Assembly (NCBI GenBank): GCA_017414145.1
Contig: JAFPQL010000158.1
Span: 1-17,874, forward strand
DNA length: 17,874 nt
Direction of reading: 5' to 3'
Origin: Oscillospiraceae bacterium
Lineage (GTDB): Bacteria > Bacillota_A > Clostridia > Oscillospirales > Ruminococcaceae
Below the pieces are notes generated by a model that was not told the DNA's origin, searched no databases, and saw only the letters and a program-made list of their open reading frames with translations. Positions 1-6,558 of the stretch are shown one piece after another. Position numbers and translations under genes: made by a program. Every line of letters begins with the position of its first letter. The first letter of the stretch is position 1.

Positions 1-936
1 CTGCTCTTCGGCTCCACCGGCGAAATCATCACGGAAAAATCGGGACACCTGAACCTCGGCATCCCCGGCATCATGTATATGGGAGGCATCGGCGGCGTCA
101 TCGGCGCGTTCCTCTATGAGAAAAGCGTGAACGGCAATGTGCATCCGGTTCCCGCGGTGCTGATTCCGCTCGCCTGCGCACTGATTTTTTCGCTGATTAT
201 GGGGCTGATTTACAGCTTCCTGACGGTGACGCTCCGTGCAAACCAGAATGTCACGGGTCTGGCGCTGACGACCTTCGGCGTCGGCTTCGGCAACTTTTTC
301 GGCGGCTCGCTCGTCAAGCTCACGGGCAGCGATGTGCCGTCGATCAGCCTGACCGCGACGAGCAACTGCTTCCGCACCGCACTGCCGGTTTCGGATGATC
401 TTGGTTGGTTCGGTCAGATTTTCCTCTCGCACAGCTTTCTCGCATATGCCGCGATTGTCATCGCGCTGCTGACCTCGTTCGTGCTGAACCGCACACGGAC
501 GGGTCTGCATCTGCGGGCAGTCGGCGAGAATCCGGCGACCGCGGATGCCGCCGGCATCAATGTCGGAAAGTACAAGTATCTTGCGACCTGCACCGGCAGT
601 ATGATCGCCGGTCTGGGCGGCCTGTACTATGTCATGGACTACGCCAACGGCGTCTGGTCGAACGACGGCTTCGGCGACCGCGGCTGGCTGGCGATTGCAC
701 TGGTGATCTTCGCGGTGTGGCGTCCGAATATCAGCATCCTCGGCTCAATTCTGTTCGGCGGGCTCTACATTGTCCACAACTACATCCGCGGGCTGGATGT
801 CAGCGGACAGGAGCTGTTCAAGATGCTGCCCTATGTGGTGACAATTTTGTTCCTTGTTGCAATCAGTATGCGCCGCAAGCGCGAAGCGCAGCCGCCCGCG
901 CATCTGGGACTGCCGTATTTCCGCGAGGAGCGGTGA
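1..936 (+). CDS. ABC transporter permease, nucleoside/BMP type (5' partial)
   Basis: Inner-membrane permease of the branched-chain/ribose/nucleoside class (BPD_transp_2 family), similar to YufQ/NupQ-type subunits that work with a BMP-family binding lipoprotein, a double-domain ATPase and a second permease to import nucleosides or related solutes. The reading frame is open from base 1, so the start lies outside the window; 311 codons remain. The visible N-terminus reads GEIITEKSGHLNLGIPGIM, the conserved opening segment of this family, so little is missing. Several hydrophobic segments follow, with the typical cytoplasmic motif around 'LRAVGENPATADAAGI' (about residue 170). The protein ends in a basic tail (MRRKREAQPP). 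It is the last gene of its operon, since a strong terminator lies about 45 bp downstream. The substrate is inferred from the family only; a sugar is the main alternative. Confidence 0.85.
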   Translation: MLFGSTGEIITEKSGHLNLGIPGIMYMGGIGGVIGAFLYEKSVNGNVHPVPAVLIPLACALIFSLIMGLIYSFLTVTLRANQNVTGLALTTFGVGFGNFFGGSLVKLTGSDVPSISLTATSNCFRTALPVSDDLGWFGQIFLSHSFLAYAAIVIALLTSFVLNRTRTGLHLRAVGENPATADAAGINVGKYKYLATCTGSMIAGLGGLYYVMDYANGVWSNDGFGDRGWLAIALVIFAVWRPNISILGSILFGGLYIVHNYIRGLDVSGQELFKMLPYVVTILFLVAISMRRKREAQPPAHLGLPYFREER

Positions 937-979
937 CGGAGAAAGGCGTCGCTCCGCGGCCGGATTCATCTGCAGACGG

Positions 980-1014
980 AAACTGCTTCCCCGCAGACGG
1001 GGAGGCAGTTTTTT
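980..1014 (+). terminator. Rho-independent terminator after the permease gene
   Basis: The arms ACTGCTTCCCC and GGGGAGGCAGT pair over 11 positions with one G-U pair around a short GCAGAC-type loop, followed directly by a run of six T. It lies about 45 bp after the permease stop and closes the upstream transport operon. Confidence 0.85.
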
Positions 1015-1066
1015 CCGGTCAGTGCGCCCTTGCTATTTTCAGACAGCAAGGGGCGATAATTGGATA

Positions 1067-1095
1067 TTGTGTATCTGCGCGGTTTTTGCTATAAT
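1067..1095 (+). promoter_or_regulatory. Sigma-A promoter for the SGNH hydrolase gene
   Basis: The -35 box TTGTGT (1067-1072) and a perfect -10 box TATAAT (1090-1095) are separated by 17 bp. Transcription would start near 1102, leaving a leader of about 40 nt before the ATG at 1141. The -35 is only half consensus, so moderate strength is expected. Confidence 0.7.
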
Positions 1096-1140
1096 CAAAG
1101 ATGCGGACTCCCGCAAAAAATCACTGACAGAGGTTCCGGC

Positions 1141-1860
1141 ATGATACAAGAAACAACAGCAAATCCCGCGCTCAGGGTCATGTGTCTCGGCGATTCGATT
1201 ACGGACGGCTTCTGGCTGCCCGGCGGCTACCGGAATACACTTTGTACGATGCTTTCCGCGTCCGGCATGGCAGACCGCGTCACCTTCGTCGGCCCGAACT
1301 GCGGCGGCACCGGCTATGCGCCGTTTCACGCGGGCTTTGTCGGCTTTTCGGTTGACAGCATCGCAGCGGACGCGTCGCTGACCGGTTCGAGAGCGGGCAT
1401 TCTTCCGCTGGTTCCCATGCTGACGGCGCAGTTCCCCGCAGATGTCATTCTCCTGCAAATCGGCACGAACGATATCCTCAGCCGCCATGCGCTGCCGCGG
1501 TTCGGGGAGCGGCTTGGGCGGCTGACCGACGCGCTGCTGGACGCCCTGCCTGCCTGCCGGCTGCTTGCGCTGGCAACTCTGCCCGACATCGACGCCGCAC
1601 GCTGCCCCTACATTGACCCGCAGGTCTTCCCCGCCGGGGCAGTTGACGCAGCCGTTTCAGACTGCAATGCGCAGATCCGGCAGCTCACCGCCGCAGCGCA
1701 GAAAGCCGGAAAGCCCGTGCTGTCAGCGGACATTCACAGCGCCCTGACCAAAGCCGATCTCCGCGACGGCGTGCATCCCGCGGCATCGGGCTACGAGAAA
1801 ATCGGGCGGTACTGGTTCCGGTTTCTGACCGCACAGCCGTTCCTGCATCCGGAGCGGTGA
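1141..1860 (+). CDS. SGNH/GDSL-family hydrolase, cytoplasmic
   Basis: Predicted serine esterase or acyl-hydrolase of the SGNH fold, 239 aa. Block I is CLGDSITDG with nucleophile Ser19; block III is GTND at 108-111 (Asn110 oxyanion hole); block V is DGVHP with Asp209 and His212 completing the catalytic triad. All SGNH landmarks are therefore present and correctly ordered. There is no signal peptide or membrane segment, so it should act in the cytoplasm, unlike the secreted carbohydrate esterases of ruminococci. The ATG at 1141 is preferred because it lies about 40 nt after the predicted transcription start and 17 residues before the GDS motif; the frame is open further upstream, but that stretch overlaps the promoter. 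The ribosome binding site is weak (AGAGG). It is a single-gene unit. The substrate cannot be told from the sequence: acetylated sugars, lysophospholipids and peptides are all possible. Confidence 0.85.
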   Translation: MIQETTANPALRVMCLGDSITDGFWLPGGYRNTLCTMLSASGMADRVTFVGPNCGGTGYAPFHAGFVGFSVDSIAADASLTGSRAGILPLVPMLTAQFPADVILLQIGTNDILSRHALPRFGERLGRLTDALLDALPACRLLALATLPDIDAARCPYIDPQVFPAGAVDAAVSDCNAQIRQLTAAAQKAGKPVLSADIHSALTKADLRDGVHPAASGYEKIGRYWFRFLTAQPFLHPER

Positions 1861-1915
1861 CGCGCCGGACTTTGCCTTGCGGATGGCATTTCCGGAATGT
1901 GCATCATTCACAAAA

Positions 1916-1933
1916 GCGGGCGGCCGCGCCCGC
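1916..1933 (+). terminator. Weak terminator-like hairpin after the SGNH gene
   Basis: GCGGGCG (1916-1922) pairs perfectly with CGCCCGC (1927-1933) around a GCCG loop, preceded by AAAA and followed after a few bases only by CCCTTT. The stem is strong but the T tract is poor, so termination may be partial. Apart from this hairpin I see nothing in 1861-1980. Confidence 0.35.
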
Positions 1934-1981
1934 CTGCCCTTTATGAAATCAGAGGATTTTCGCTTCCGGCAGTCAAACAGC

Positions 1982-2010
1982 TTGACAAATCCGGCAAGAA
2001 GTTGTATAAT
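1982..2010 (+). promoter_or_regulatory. Consensus sigma-A promoter of the ECF transporter operon
   Basis: Perfect -35 TTGACA (1982-1987) and perfect -10 TATAAT (2005-2010) with 17-bp spacing. Transcription should start near 2017, giving a leader of about 130 nt before the S-component ATG. A promoter this close to consensus usually needs downstream control, which fits the attenuator-like structure and operator-like dyad in the leader. Confidence 0.9.
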
Positions 2011-2043
2011 GCTAACCGGAAGGTGCAGAGCTGCCGTCGCCGG

Positions 2044-2078
2044 AATGTCTGCGAACTGTGCAGTGGCATTGTTTTTTT
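2044..2078 (+). terminator. Possible transcription attenuator in the ECF operon leader
   Basis: AATGTC (2044-2049) pairs with GGCATT (2065-2070), with one G-U pair. The stem continues inside as TGC/GCA across a two-base bulge and is followed by seven T (2072-2078). The hairpin lies after the promoter and before the first gene, where an attenuator would sit. A competing pairing is available: GCAGA (2025-2029) with TCTGC (2048-2052) would consume the left arm. The leader does not match any riboswitch class I recognise. The stem is only moderately stable, so this is a candidate. Confidence 0.45.
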
Positions 2079-2087
2079 ATGTCCGAT

Positions 2088-2105
2088 GGTTAGCATGTGC
2101 TAATT
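2088..2105 (+). promoter_or_regulatory. Operator-like dyad, metal-repressor (DtxR-like) type, ECF operon
   Basis: GGTTAGCATGTGCTAATT contains the perfect palindrome TTAGCA-TGTGCTAA (2090-2103). It shares the spacing GGTTAG-N6-CTAAT with the two sites at 6243-6260 and 6267-6284. Half-sites of the TTAG/CTAA form are typical of DtxR/IdeR/MntR-family operators. It lies about 75 bp after the predicted transcription start, so it would act as a roadblock. An RNA role is also possible: its GGTTAGC arm is the exact complement of GCTAACC at 2011-2017, next to the -10 box. Confidence 0.5.
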
Positions 2106-2145
2106 ATGCGCTGCGCCGGACACATCAGGATAAGGGAGAATCATC

Positions 2146-2736
2146 ATGAACGAAAAGAAACTGAAGGCCAAGGATTTTATCACAGTCGGCATTTTCACGG
2201 CGCTGCTGTTTGTCGTGGAATTTGCCTGCGGAATGCTCGGATTCATTCACCCGTACATCGTCGCGTCGTATGCGGTGCTGGTTCCGCTGGTCGGCGCCAT
2301 TCCGATGATGCTGTTCTATTCTAAAATCGAGAAATTCGGAATGCTGACGATCATGTCTGTGCTGCTTGCCATTATCATGTTCGTCGCGGGAATGGGCTGG
2401 CTCGGTTCGCCGCTGATTCTTTTGACGGGACTCTGCTCCGATCTGATTGCGAAAAAGGGAAACTACAAGAGCTTTCGGCTGACGGCGCTGAGCCACGGCG
2501 TCTTCAGTATGTGGGTCTGCGCAAACTACATCCCCGTCGCCTTTACGGCGGAGAGCTACCGCAAGAGTCTTGAGGAGGGCGGCTATACCGCGGAATATGC
2601 GGATAACCTGTTCCGCGCCATCAACAGCAGGACGATTTTTCTGCTGCTCGCGCTGTGCTTTGTGTTTGGTGTCATCGGCGCGTTCCTCGGCAGATCCGTT
2701 GTGAAGAAGCACTTTGAAAAAGCGGGCATTGTATGA
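2146..2736 (+). CDS. ECF transporter S component, MptD/Trep_Strep family
   Basis: Substrate-binding membrane subunit of an energy-coupling-factor importer, 196 aa, about the usual S-component size. The N-terminal segment KAKDFITVGIFTALLFVVEF and the following hydrophobic helices (to about residue 105, then about 162-185) match the MptD/Trep_Strep group as I remember it. The ATG at 2146 follows AAGGGAGAA with good spacing. It is the first gene of an S-T-A operon: its stop overlaps the T-component start as ATGA. Its substrate is not defined by sequence. From memory, ECF systems with this type of S component have been tied to haem uptake in streptococci (SiaFGH), and the metal-repressor-like dyad upstream would fit a haem, metal-chelate or siderophore substrate. 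That is inference; a vitamin remains possible. Confidence 0.8.
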   Translation: MNEKKLKAKDFITVGIFTALLFVVEFACGMLGFIHPYIVASYAVLVPLVGAIPMMLFYSKIEKFGMLTIMSVLLAIIMFVAGMGWLGSPLILLTGLCSDLIAKKGNYKSFRLTALSHGVFSMWVCANYIPVAFTAESYRKSLEEGGYTAEYADNLFRAINSRTIFLLLALCFVFGVIGAFLGRSVVKKHFEKAGIV

Positions 2737-3446
2737 GAGGAAAGCTGTATTTAGACCCGCGTACCAAGCTGTTCATGATCTTTGCCGTGTCCTTCATCGT
2801 CATGGTCAATGCCGTCACGCCGCTGGAGTGGGGCATCCGCATTGCCGTGACCGCGATTCCGATTCTGCTGATGATCGCAGAGGGGAAAACGACGGCCGCC
2901 CTGCGGTTCACGGTGCTGTATGCGGCGGCGCTCCTGCTGCTGCGGAGCGGTGTGGGAAAGTCGTCGGGTCTGCTCGCGTCGCTTGCGGTCGGATACTGCG
3001 GCATTGTCGCGCAGTTCATGCCGGCGCTGATTACGGCGTGGTATGTCATCCGGACGACGAAAATCGGCGAATTCATGTCCGCAATGCAGAAAATGCACAT
3101 TCCGGACGGCATCTCGGTCTCCCTCGCCGTGGTCATGCGCTTTTTCCCGACCATCAAGGAGGAATACGGCGCAATCTGTGATGCCATGCGGATGCGCGGC
3201 ATCGCGTTCGGCGGCGGCAAGGTGTCCAAAATGATCGAGTTCCGCATGATTCCGCTGCTGTTTTCCTGCGTCAACATCGGGGAGGAGCTGTCCGCTGCCG
3301 CCGTGACACGCGGGCTCGGCGCACCGACCCGCCGGACCAGTGCCTGTGTGCTGCGTCTGCGGGCGGCGGATTATCTGATGATCGGCCTGTTTGCAGTCAG
3401 CGTCGGGCTGTTCATCGCCGTCAAGTATTTCAAGGTGACAAGATGA
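2733..3446 (+). CDS. ECF transporter T component (CbiQ/EcfT family)
   Basis: Transmembrane coupling subunit, 237 aa, that transmits ATPase movement to the S component. The family hallmark of two Arg-Gly coupling motifs is visible: AMRMRG at about 151-156 and VTRGLG at about 191-196, in the C-terminal half that docks into grooves of the two ATPase domains. Hydrophobic helices occupy about residues 13-50, 58-75, 83-105 and 212-231. The N-terminal motif LDPRTKL is also characteristic of EcfT. The start ATG overlaps the S-component stop (ATGA) and its own stop overlaps the ATPase start (ATGA), so all three genes are translationally coupled. Such a dedicated S-T-A operon suggests a group I ECF system with its own energising module rather than one shared between S components. 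Confidence 0.9.
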   Translation: MRGKLYLDPRTKLFMIFAVSFIVMVNAVTPLEWGIRIAVTAIPILLMIAEGKTTAALRFTVLYAAALLLLRSGVGKSSGLLASLAVGYCGIVAQFMPALITAWYVIRTTKIGEFMSAMQKMHIPDGISVSLAVVMRFFPTIKEEYGAICDAMRMRGIAFGGGKVSKMIEFRMIPLLFSCVNIGEELSAAAVTRGLGAPTRRTSACVLRLRAADYLMIGLFAVSVGLFIAVKYFKVTR

Positions 3447-4933
3447 TTGTAATCGACCATGTCAATTTCAAATATAAGGGCTCGGAGGAAGCCGGCCTGC
3501 ACGATATTTCCCTGACCGTCCGCGACGGCGAAACGGTGCTGCTCTGCGGCGCGTCCGGCTGCGGCAAGACGACGGTTTCGCGGCTGATCAACGGTCTGAT
3601 TCCCCATTATTATAAGGGCGCGCTGTCCGGCAGCGTCACCGTCAACGGCAAAGACATCGCCGGCACGGAGCTGTACGAGCTCGCCGGCACGGTCGGGACG
3701 GTGTTCCAGAACCCGCGCAGCCAGTTCTTTGCGATTGATACGGACGGGGAAATCACCTTCGGAACGGAGAATGTCGGGCTGCCGCCGGAGGAGATTCTCC
3801 GCCGAAAGGACATCGTGACGGAGGAAATGCAGCTCCGTCCGCTGCTGGGCAAAAGCCTCTTTGCGCTCTCCGGCGGCGAAAAGCAGAAAATTGCCTGTGC
3901 CAGCGTGTCGGCGCTGATGCCGGACATCATGGTGCTGGACGAGCCGTCGTCCAACCTCGACTGGAAGGCGATCGGCGGTCTGCAGGAGGTTATCCGGCGG
4001 TGGAAGGCGCAGGGGAAGACCGTGGTCATCTCCGAGCACCGGCTGTGGTATCTCAAGGATCTGATCGACCGCGTGATCTTCCTGCGGGACGGCAAAATCG
4101 TACACGAATGGGACAAAGCGGCGTTCTCCGCGCTGACGACCGACGCGCTGAAGGAACTGGGACTGCGTCCGGTCCGCATGGAGGAGCAGTACATCCGGGA
4201 ATTCGGCGGCGATCTGTTTTCTCCGTCGGAGCCGGAAAAACCGGCATCCGATGCGCCGGTGCAGGGGATTGCCGTCCGCAATCTCAGCTTCTCGTATGAT
4301 GCGCCGAAATCGCGCTTTCTGCGCAGGAAACACCGCGGTGCCGCGGAGACGCTGGATGTGCCGGAGCTGCATCTGCCGGAGGGCGCCGTGGTCGGCCTGA
4401 TCGGTCAGAACGGCGCCGGAAAATCGACCTTCCTGCGCTGCCTGTGCGGGCTGGAAAAGCGCTGCCCGGTCACACTGACCGCGGACGGCAGAACCGTATC
4501 GGGCAAAAAGCTGCTCCGATCCTGCTACATGGTCATGCAGGATGTCAACCACCAGCTCTTCACGGACAGCGTGGAGGAGGAGGTGCTGCTCTCCATGCCG
4601 GACGAGGACCGGGAGCGCGCCGCCGCCCTGATCGGGGAACTGGGGCTTTCCGGATATGCCGGCGCACATCCGATGGCGCTCTCCGGCGGGCAGAAGCAGC
4701 GTGTGGCAATCGCCTCCGCCCTTGCCGCCGATGCGGCGCTGCTGCTCTTTGACGAGCCGACCTCCGGGCTGGATTACGCCTGCATGAAAACCGTTGCCGG
4801 TCTGCTGCGTTCGCTGGCGGAATGCGGCAAGACGGTCATCGTCTCCACGCATGACCCGGAACTGATTTCCGTTTGCTGCGATTATCTGCTCTGTCTCGAA
4901 CAGGGACGGGTCAAGTATTTCCGGAAGGTGTGA
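3443..4933 (+). CDS. ECF transporter ATPase with two fused ABC domains
   Basis: Energising subunit of the ECF importer, 496 aa, with two complete ABC domains on one chain. Domain 1: Walker A GASGCGKT (36-43), Q-loop Gln89, signature LSGGEKQ (142-148), Walker B ending Asp166-Glu167, H-loop His199. Domain 2: Walker A GQNGAGKS (321-328), signature LSGGQKQ (413-419), Walker B ending Asp437-Glu438, and an H-loop in 'VSTHDPEL'. Both ATP sites look catalytically intact. The linker at about 250-290 is charged. Many ECF systems encode the two ATPases separately (EcfA1/EcfA2); the fused form is common in MptD-type operons. Translation is coupled to the T component through an ATGA overlap. The stop at 4931-4933 ends the operon. 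Confidence 0.92.
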   Translation: MIVIDHVNFKYKGSEEAGLHDISLTVRDGETVLLCGASGCGKTTVSRLINGLIPHYYKGALSGSVTVNGKDIAGTELYELAGTVGTVFQNPRSQFFAIDTDGEITFGTENVGLPPEEILRRKDIVTEEMQLRPLLGKSLFALSGGEKQKIACASVSALMPDIMVLDEPSSNLDWKAIGGLQEVIRRWKAQGKTVVISEHRLWYLKDLIDRVIFLRDGKIVHEWDKAAFSALTTDALKELGLRPVRMEEQYIREFGGDLFSPSEPEKPASDAPVQGIAVRNLSFSYDAPKSRFLRRKHRGAAETLDVPELHLPEGAVVGLIGQNGAGKSTFLRCLCGLEKRCPVTLTADGRTVSGKKLLRSCYMVMQDVNHQLFTDSVEEEVLLSMPDEDRERAAALIGELGLSGYAGAHPMALSGGQKQRVAIASALAADAALLLFDEPTSGLDYACMKTVAGLLRSLAECGKTVIVSTHDPELISVCCDYLLCLEQGRVKYFRKV

Positions 4934-4966
4934 ACGCCGGAAAGAAAGCCGCCGCTTCGCGGATGT

Positions 4967-5015
4967 GATTGCAGAACGGATAACATTCCGGCCATCGCGG
5001 AGCAATCCTTTTTTT
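4967..5015 (+). terminator. Possible terminator after the ECF operon
   Basis: GATTGC (4967-4972) pairs with GCAATC (5002-5007), with a smaller inner pairing CGGA/TCCG, and seven T follow (5009-5015). The large branched loop makes this a weak structure, but the T run and position between two genes support it. No clear promoter for the next gene was seen between here and 5073, so some read-through is likely. Confidence 0.35.
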
Positions 5016-5073
5016 GGAAAGCCGCTTGCAGACGCAGGCGGCTGTTATCTCATCTGTCAGGAAGGATGGTCAT

Positions 5074-6009
5074 ATGCCGAGTTTTCAGTATAAAATGGTC
5101 AGCGGACTGTTCCGTCTGATCGGCGTCCGGAAGATGCTGGACAAGGAGGGCGCGGAATTTGAGAAGCTGCTGGAGAAATACCGGAAAAAGCAGCAGAAGC
5201 CGCTGAAGGTTCCGTACGGGAAGCTGAAGGAGCGGTTTGAGATCATGCAAAAGACGGTCGGCGGGGTGACCTGCTATATCCTGCGGCAGCGGGACAGTGC
5301 GCCCAAGCGCGCCGTGCTGTATCTGTTCGGCGGCGGGTATATTCTGCCGCCCGATCCGGGCGATCTGGTGCTGTGCGGGCAGATTGCGGCGGCCTGCGAC
5401 GCCGAGGTGTGGTTTCCGCTCTATCCGATGGCGCCTGCGCACCGGCTGGTTGAGACGCTGCAAAGCACGCTTGCCGTTTACCGGGAGATGCTGACACGGT
5501 ACGAAGCGCAGCAGATCCGCTTTTTCGGGACATCGTCCGGCGGCGGACAGGCGCTCTCGCTCTGCGTGTATATCCGGCACGAGCAGCCCGCCGTGCCGCT
5601 GCCGGGCAGACTGGTGCTGCAGTCTCCGGGGCTTCAGGTGCCGCCGAGTCCTGCGCAGCGTGCGGAAATGGAAAAGCGGCGGGAACGCGATGTCATGATT
5701 CCGCCTCGGTTTTTCGATCAGATTGCGCCGGTGCTTGCGACAGGGGATGAGGCATGGCTGCTCAGCCCGCTGCTCTGCGATCTGAGCGGATTCCCGCCGA
5801 TTGACCTGTTCTACGGCACAGAGGAAGTGATGATCGCGTATCTGGAGGATATGCGGAAGGTCTGCCGCCGCTTCGGTGTCCCGCTGACCGTGCAGATCGG
5901 GGAGGGCATGATGCACTGCTGGGGCGCGATGGAGTTTGTGCCGGAAGCAAAAGCGGTGCGTCAGGCCTATTTCAAGGCACTGTGCGCAGAGCCGCGGCAG
6001 GGGAGTTGA
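5074..6009 (+). CDS. Alpha/beta hydrolase, HSL-like esterase
   Basis: Predicted cytoplasmic carboxylesterase of the hormone-sensitive-lipase-like alpha/beta hydrolase group, 311 aa. The oxyanion-hole motif is present as FGGGY rather than the classical HGGG. The nucleophile elbow is GTSSG at 152-156 with Ser154. The acid is probably Glu251 in 'FYGTEEVM', where most relatives have Asp. The catalytic His is His281 in 'GMMHCW'. No signal peptide is visible. The ATG at 5074 is chosen because AGGAAGG lies 8 bp upstream; an in-frame TTG at 5014 falls in the T run of the possible terminator and lacks a ribosome binding site. The N-terminal 50 residues are basic and helical (KLLEKYRKKQQK). The gene stands alone and its neighbours give no substrate clue. 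An acetyl- or short-chain esterase is the likely activity. Confidence 0.8.
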   Translation: MPSFQYKMVSGLFRLIGVRKMLDKEGAEFEKLLEKYRKKQQKPLKVPYGKLKERFEIMQKTVGGVTCYILRQRDSAPKRAVLYLFGGGYILPPDPGDLVLCGQIAAACDAEVWFPLYPMAPAHRLVETLQSTLAVYREMLTRYEAQQIRFFGTSSGGGQALSLCVYIRHEQPAVPLPGRLVLQSPGLQVPPSPAQRAEMEKRRERDVMIPPRFFDQIAPVLATGDEAWLLSPLLCDLSGFPPIDLFYGTEEVMIAYLEDMRKVCRRFGVPLTVQIGEGMMHCWGAMEFVPEAKAVRQAYFKALCAEPRQGS

Positions 6010-6012
6010 GCG

Positions 6013-6122
6013 GCATACCGTGAAAGCGACCTGTTGCCTGCCTTCCTCCGTGACCGTCAGCGCTGCCTTCTCCGGATGCGGGAGAAACCCGCCCGCATCA
6101 GGGGATACCGTCAGGACGGGTA
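6013..6122 (-). pseudogene. Remnant of an N-acetylmuramoyl-L-alanine amidase C-terminus
   Basis: Read on the minus strand, this stretch encodes GGFLPHPEKAALTVTEE and then RQQVAFTV. That matches the C-terminal segment of the intact amidase at 11527-12294 (CGFLSNPEEAALLVTEE, then RQKVAFTI), including the sequence around the catalytic Glu. The nucleotide sequences are also clearly similar in the same orientation, for example TTCCTCCGTGACC and GTGAA-GCGACCT on the plus strand in both. The rest of the gene is absent, the catalytic Glu position reads Asp or is shifted, and there is no start. I read it as a decayed copy that abuts the hydrolase stop. It could descend from the same gene by duplication or from a different amidase. 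Between 6123 and 6206 I see nothing else. Confidence 0.6.
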
Positions 6123-6206
6123 CTGCATTATTTCACAAATTCCGGAGTTAGCTTTCGGTAACTGATTGTGCAGCCTGTCGAAAAACGGCCGATCTGCGCA
6201 TTTTAC

Positions 6207-6235
6207 TTGACAATCGGATGAGAGGGTGGTATCAT
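6207..6235 (+). promoter_or_regulatory. Strong sigma-A promoter of the DUF6110/metal ATPase locus
   Basis: Perfect -35 TTGACA (6207-6212) and -10 TATCAT (6230-6235) with a 17-bp spacer. Transcription would start near 6242, immediately before two operator-like dyads. This layout is typical for direct repression by steric blocking. Confidence 0.85.
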
Positions 6236-6242
6236 CAAAGCT

Positions 6243-6260
6243 GGTTAGGCACGCCTAATC
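6243..6260 (+). promoter_or_regulatory. Operator-like dyad 1, DtxR-type, at the transcription start
   Basis: GGTTAGGCACGCCTAATC carries the perfect palindrome TTAGGC-ACGCCTAA (6245-6258). TTAGG/CCTAA half-sites are the known signature of DtxR/IdeR-like iron or manganese repressors. It overlaps the predicted +1 of the promoter at 6207-6235. Confidence 0.65.
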
Positions 6261-6266
6261 GCACGC

Positions 6267-6284
6267 GGTTAGTCTAGTCTAATC
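6267..6284 (+). promoter_or_regulatory. Operator-like dyad 2, 24 bp downstream of dyad 1
   Basis: GGTTAGTCTAGTCTAATC repeats the outer GGTTAG-N6-CTAATC of dyad 1 exactly, with a different core. The two centres are 24 bp apart, a little over two helical turns, so two repressor dimers could bind side by side. No regulator gene is present in the window. Confidence 0.6.
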
Positions 6285-6309
6285 AAATAAACATATTCGG
6301 AGGTTTGTC

Positions 6310-6558
6310 ATGGCAAATATTCTGAAATATGAAAAGCTGCTCTGCGCACTGGGCGGTGCGGCTGCGGTCATTCTCGGCAAGAAGGTCATCACCTCGCCCA
6401 AGGCCCGCGAATGTGCGGTCAAGGGGCTTGCAAAGGGCATGAAGCTCCAGAGCGATGCCCGCGCTGCCTATCAGAGCATGAAGGACGAGGCACAGGATCT
6501 CTGCTATGACGCAAGGGTCGAGGCGGGAATCGAAGAAGCTGCGGGCGATGAAGTATAA
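6310..6558 (+). CDS. Small membrane-anchored protein, DUF6110-like
   Basis: 82 aa with one N-terminal hydrophobic helix (about residues 9-26, LCALGGAAAVILGKKVI), followed by a basic/amphipathic segment (SPKARECAVKGLAKGMK) and an acidic tail (EEAAGDEV). The size, layout and position directly before a P1B-type ATPase match small proteins annotated as DUF6110, whose function is unknown to me. GGAGG at 6299-6303 gives a good ribosome binding site six bases before the ATG. The ATPase start lies inside the last codons of this gene (11-nt overlap), so the two were translationally coupled. It remains intact although its partner is broken. It is likely controlled by the two dyads upstream. The family assignment rests on memory of the pattern. 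Confidence 0.65.
   Translation: MANILKYEKLLCALGGAAAVILGKKVITSPKARECAVKGLAKGMKLQSDARAAYQSMKDEAQDLCYDARVEAGIEEAAGDEV

Noticed and set aside
1060..1140. N-terminal extension of the SGNH hydrolase frame
   Set aside because: It would start upstream of the predicted -35 and -10 boxes and the transcription start, so it cannot be translated from the main transcript.
2011..2145. Known riboswitch (TPP, cobalamin, FMN, THF, preQ1) in the ECF leader
   Set aside because: None of the conserved core sequences of these classes could be found. Only the generic attenuator-like pairings remain.
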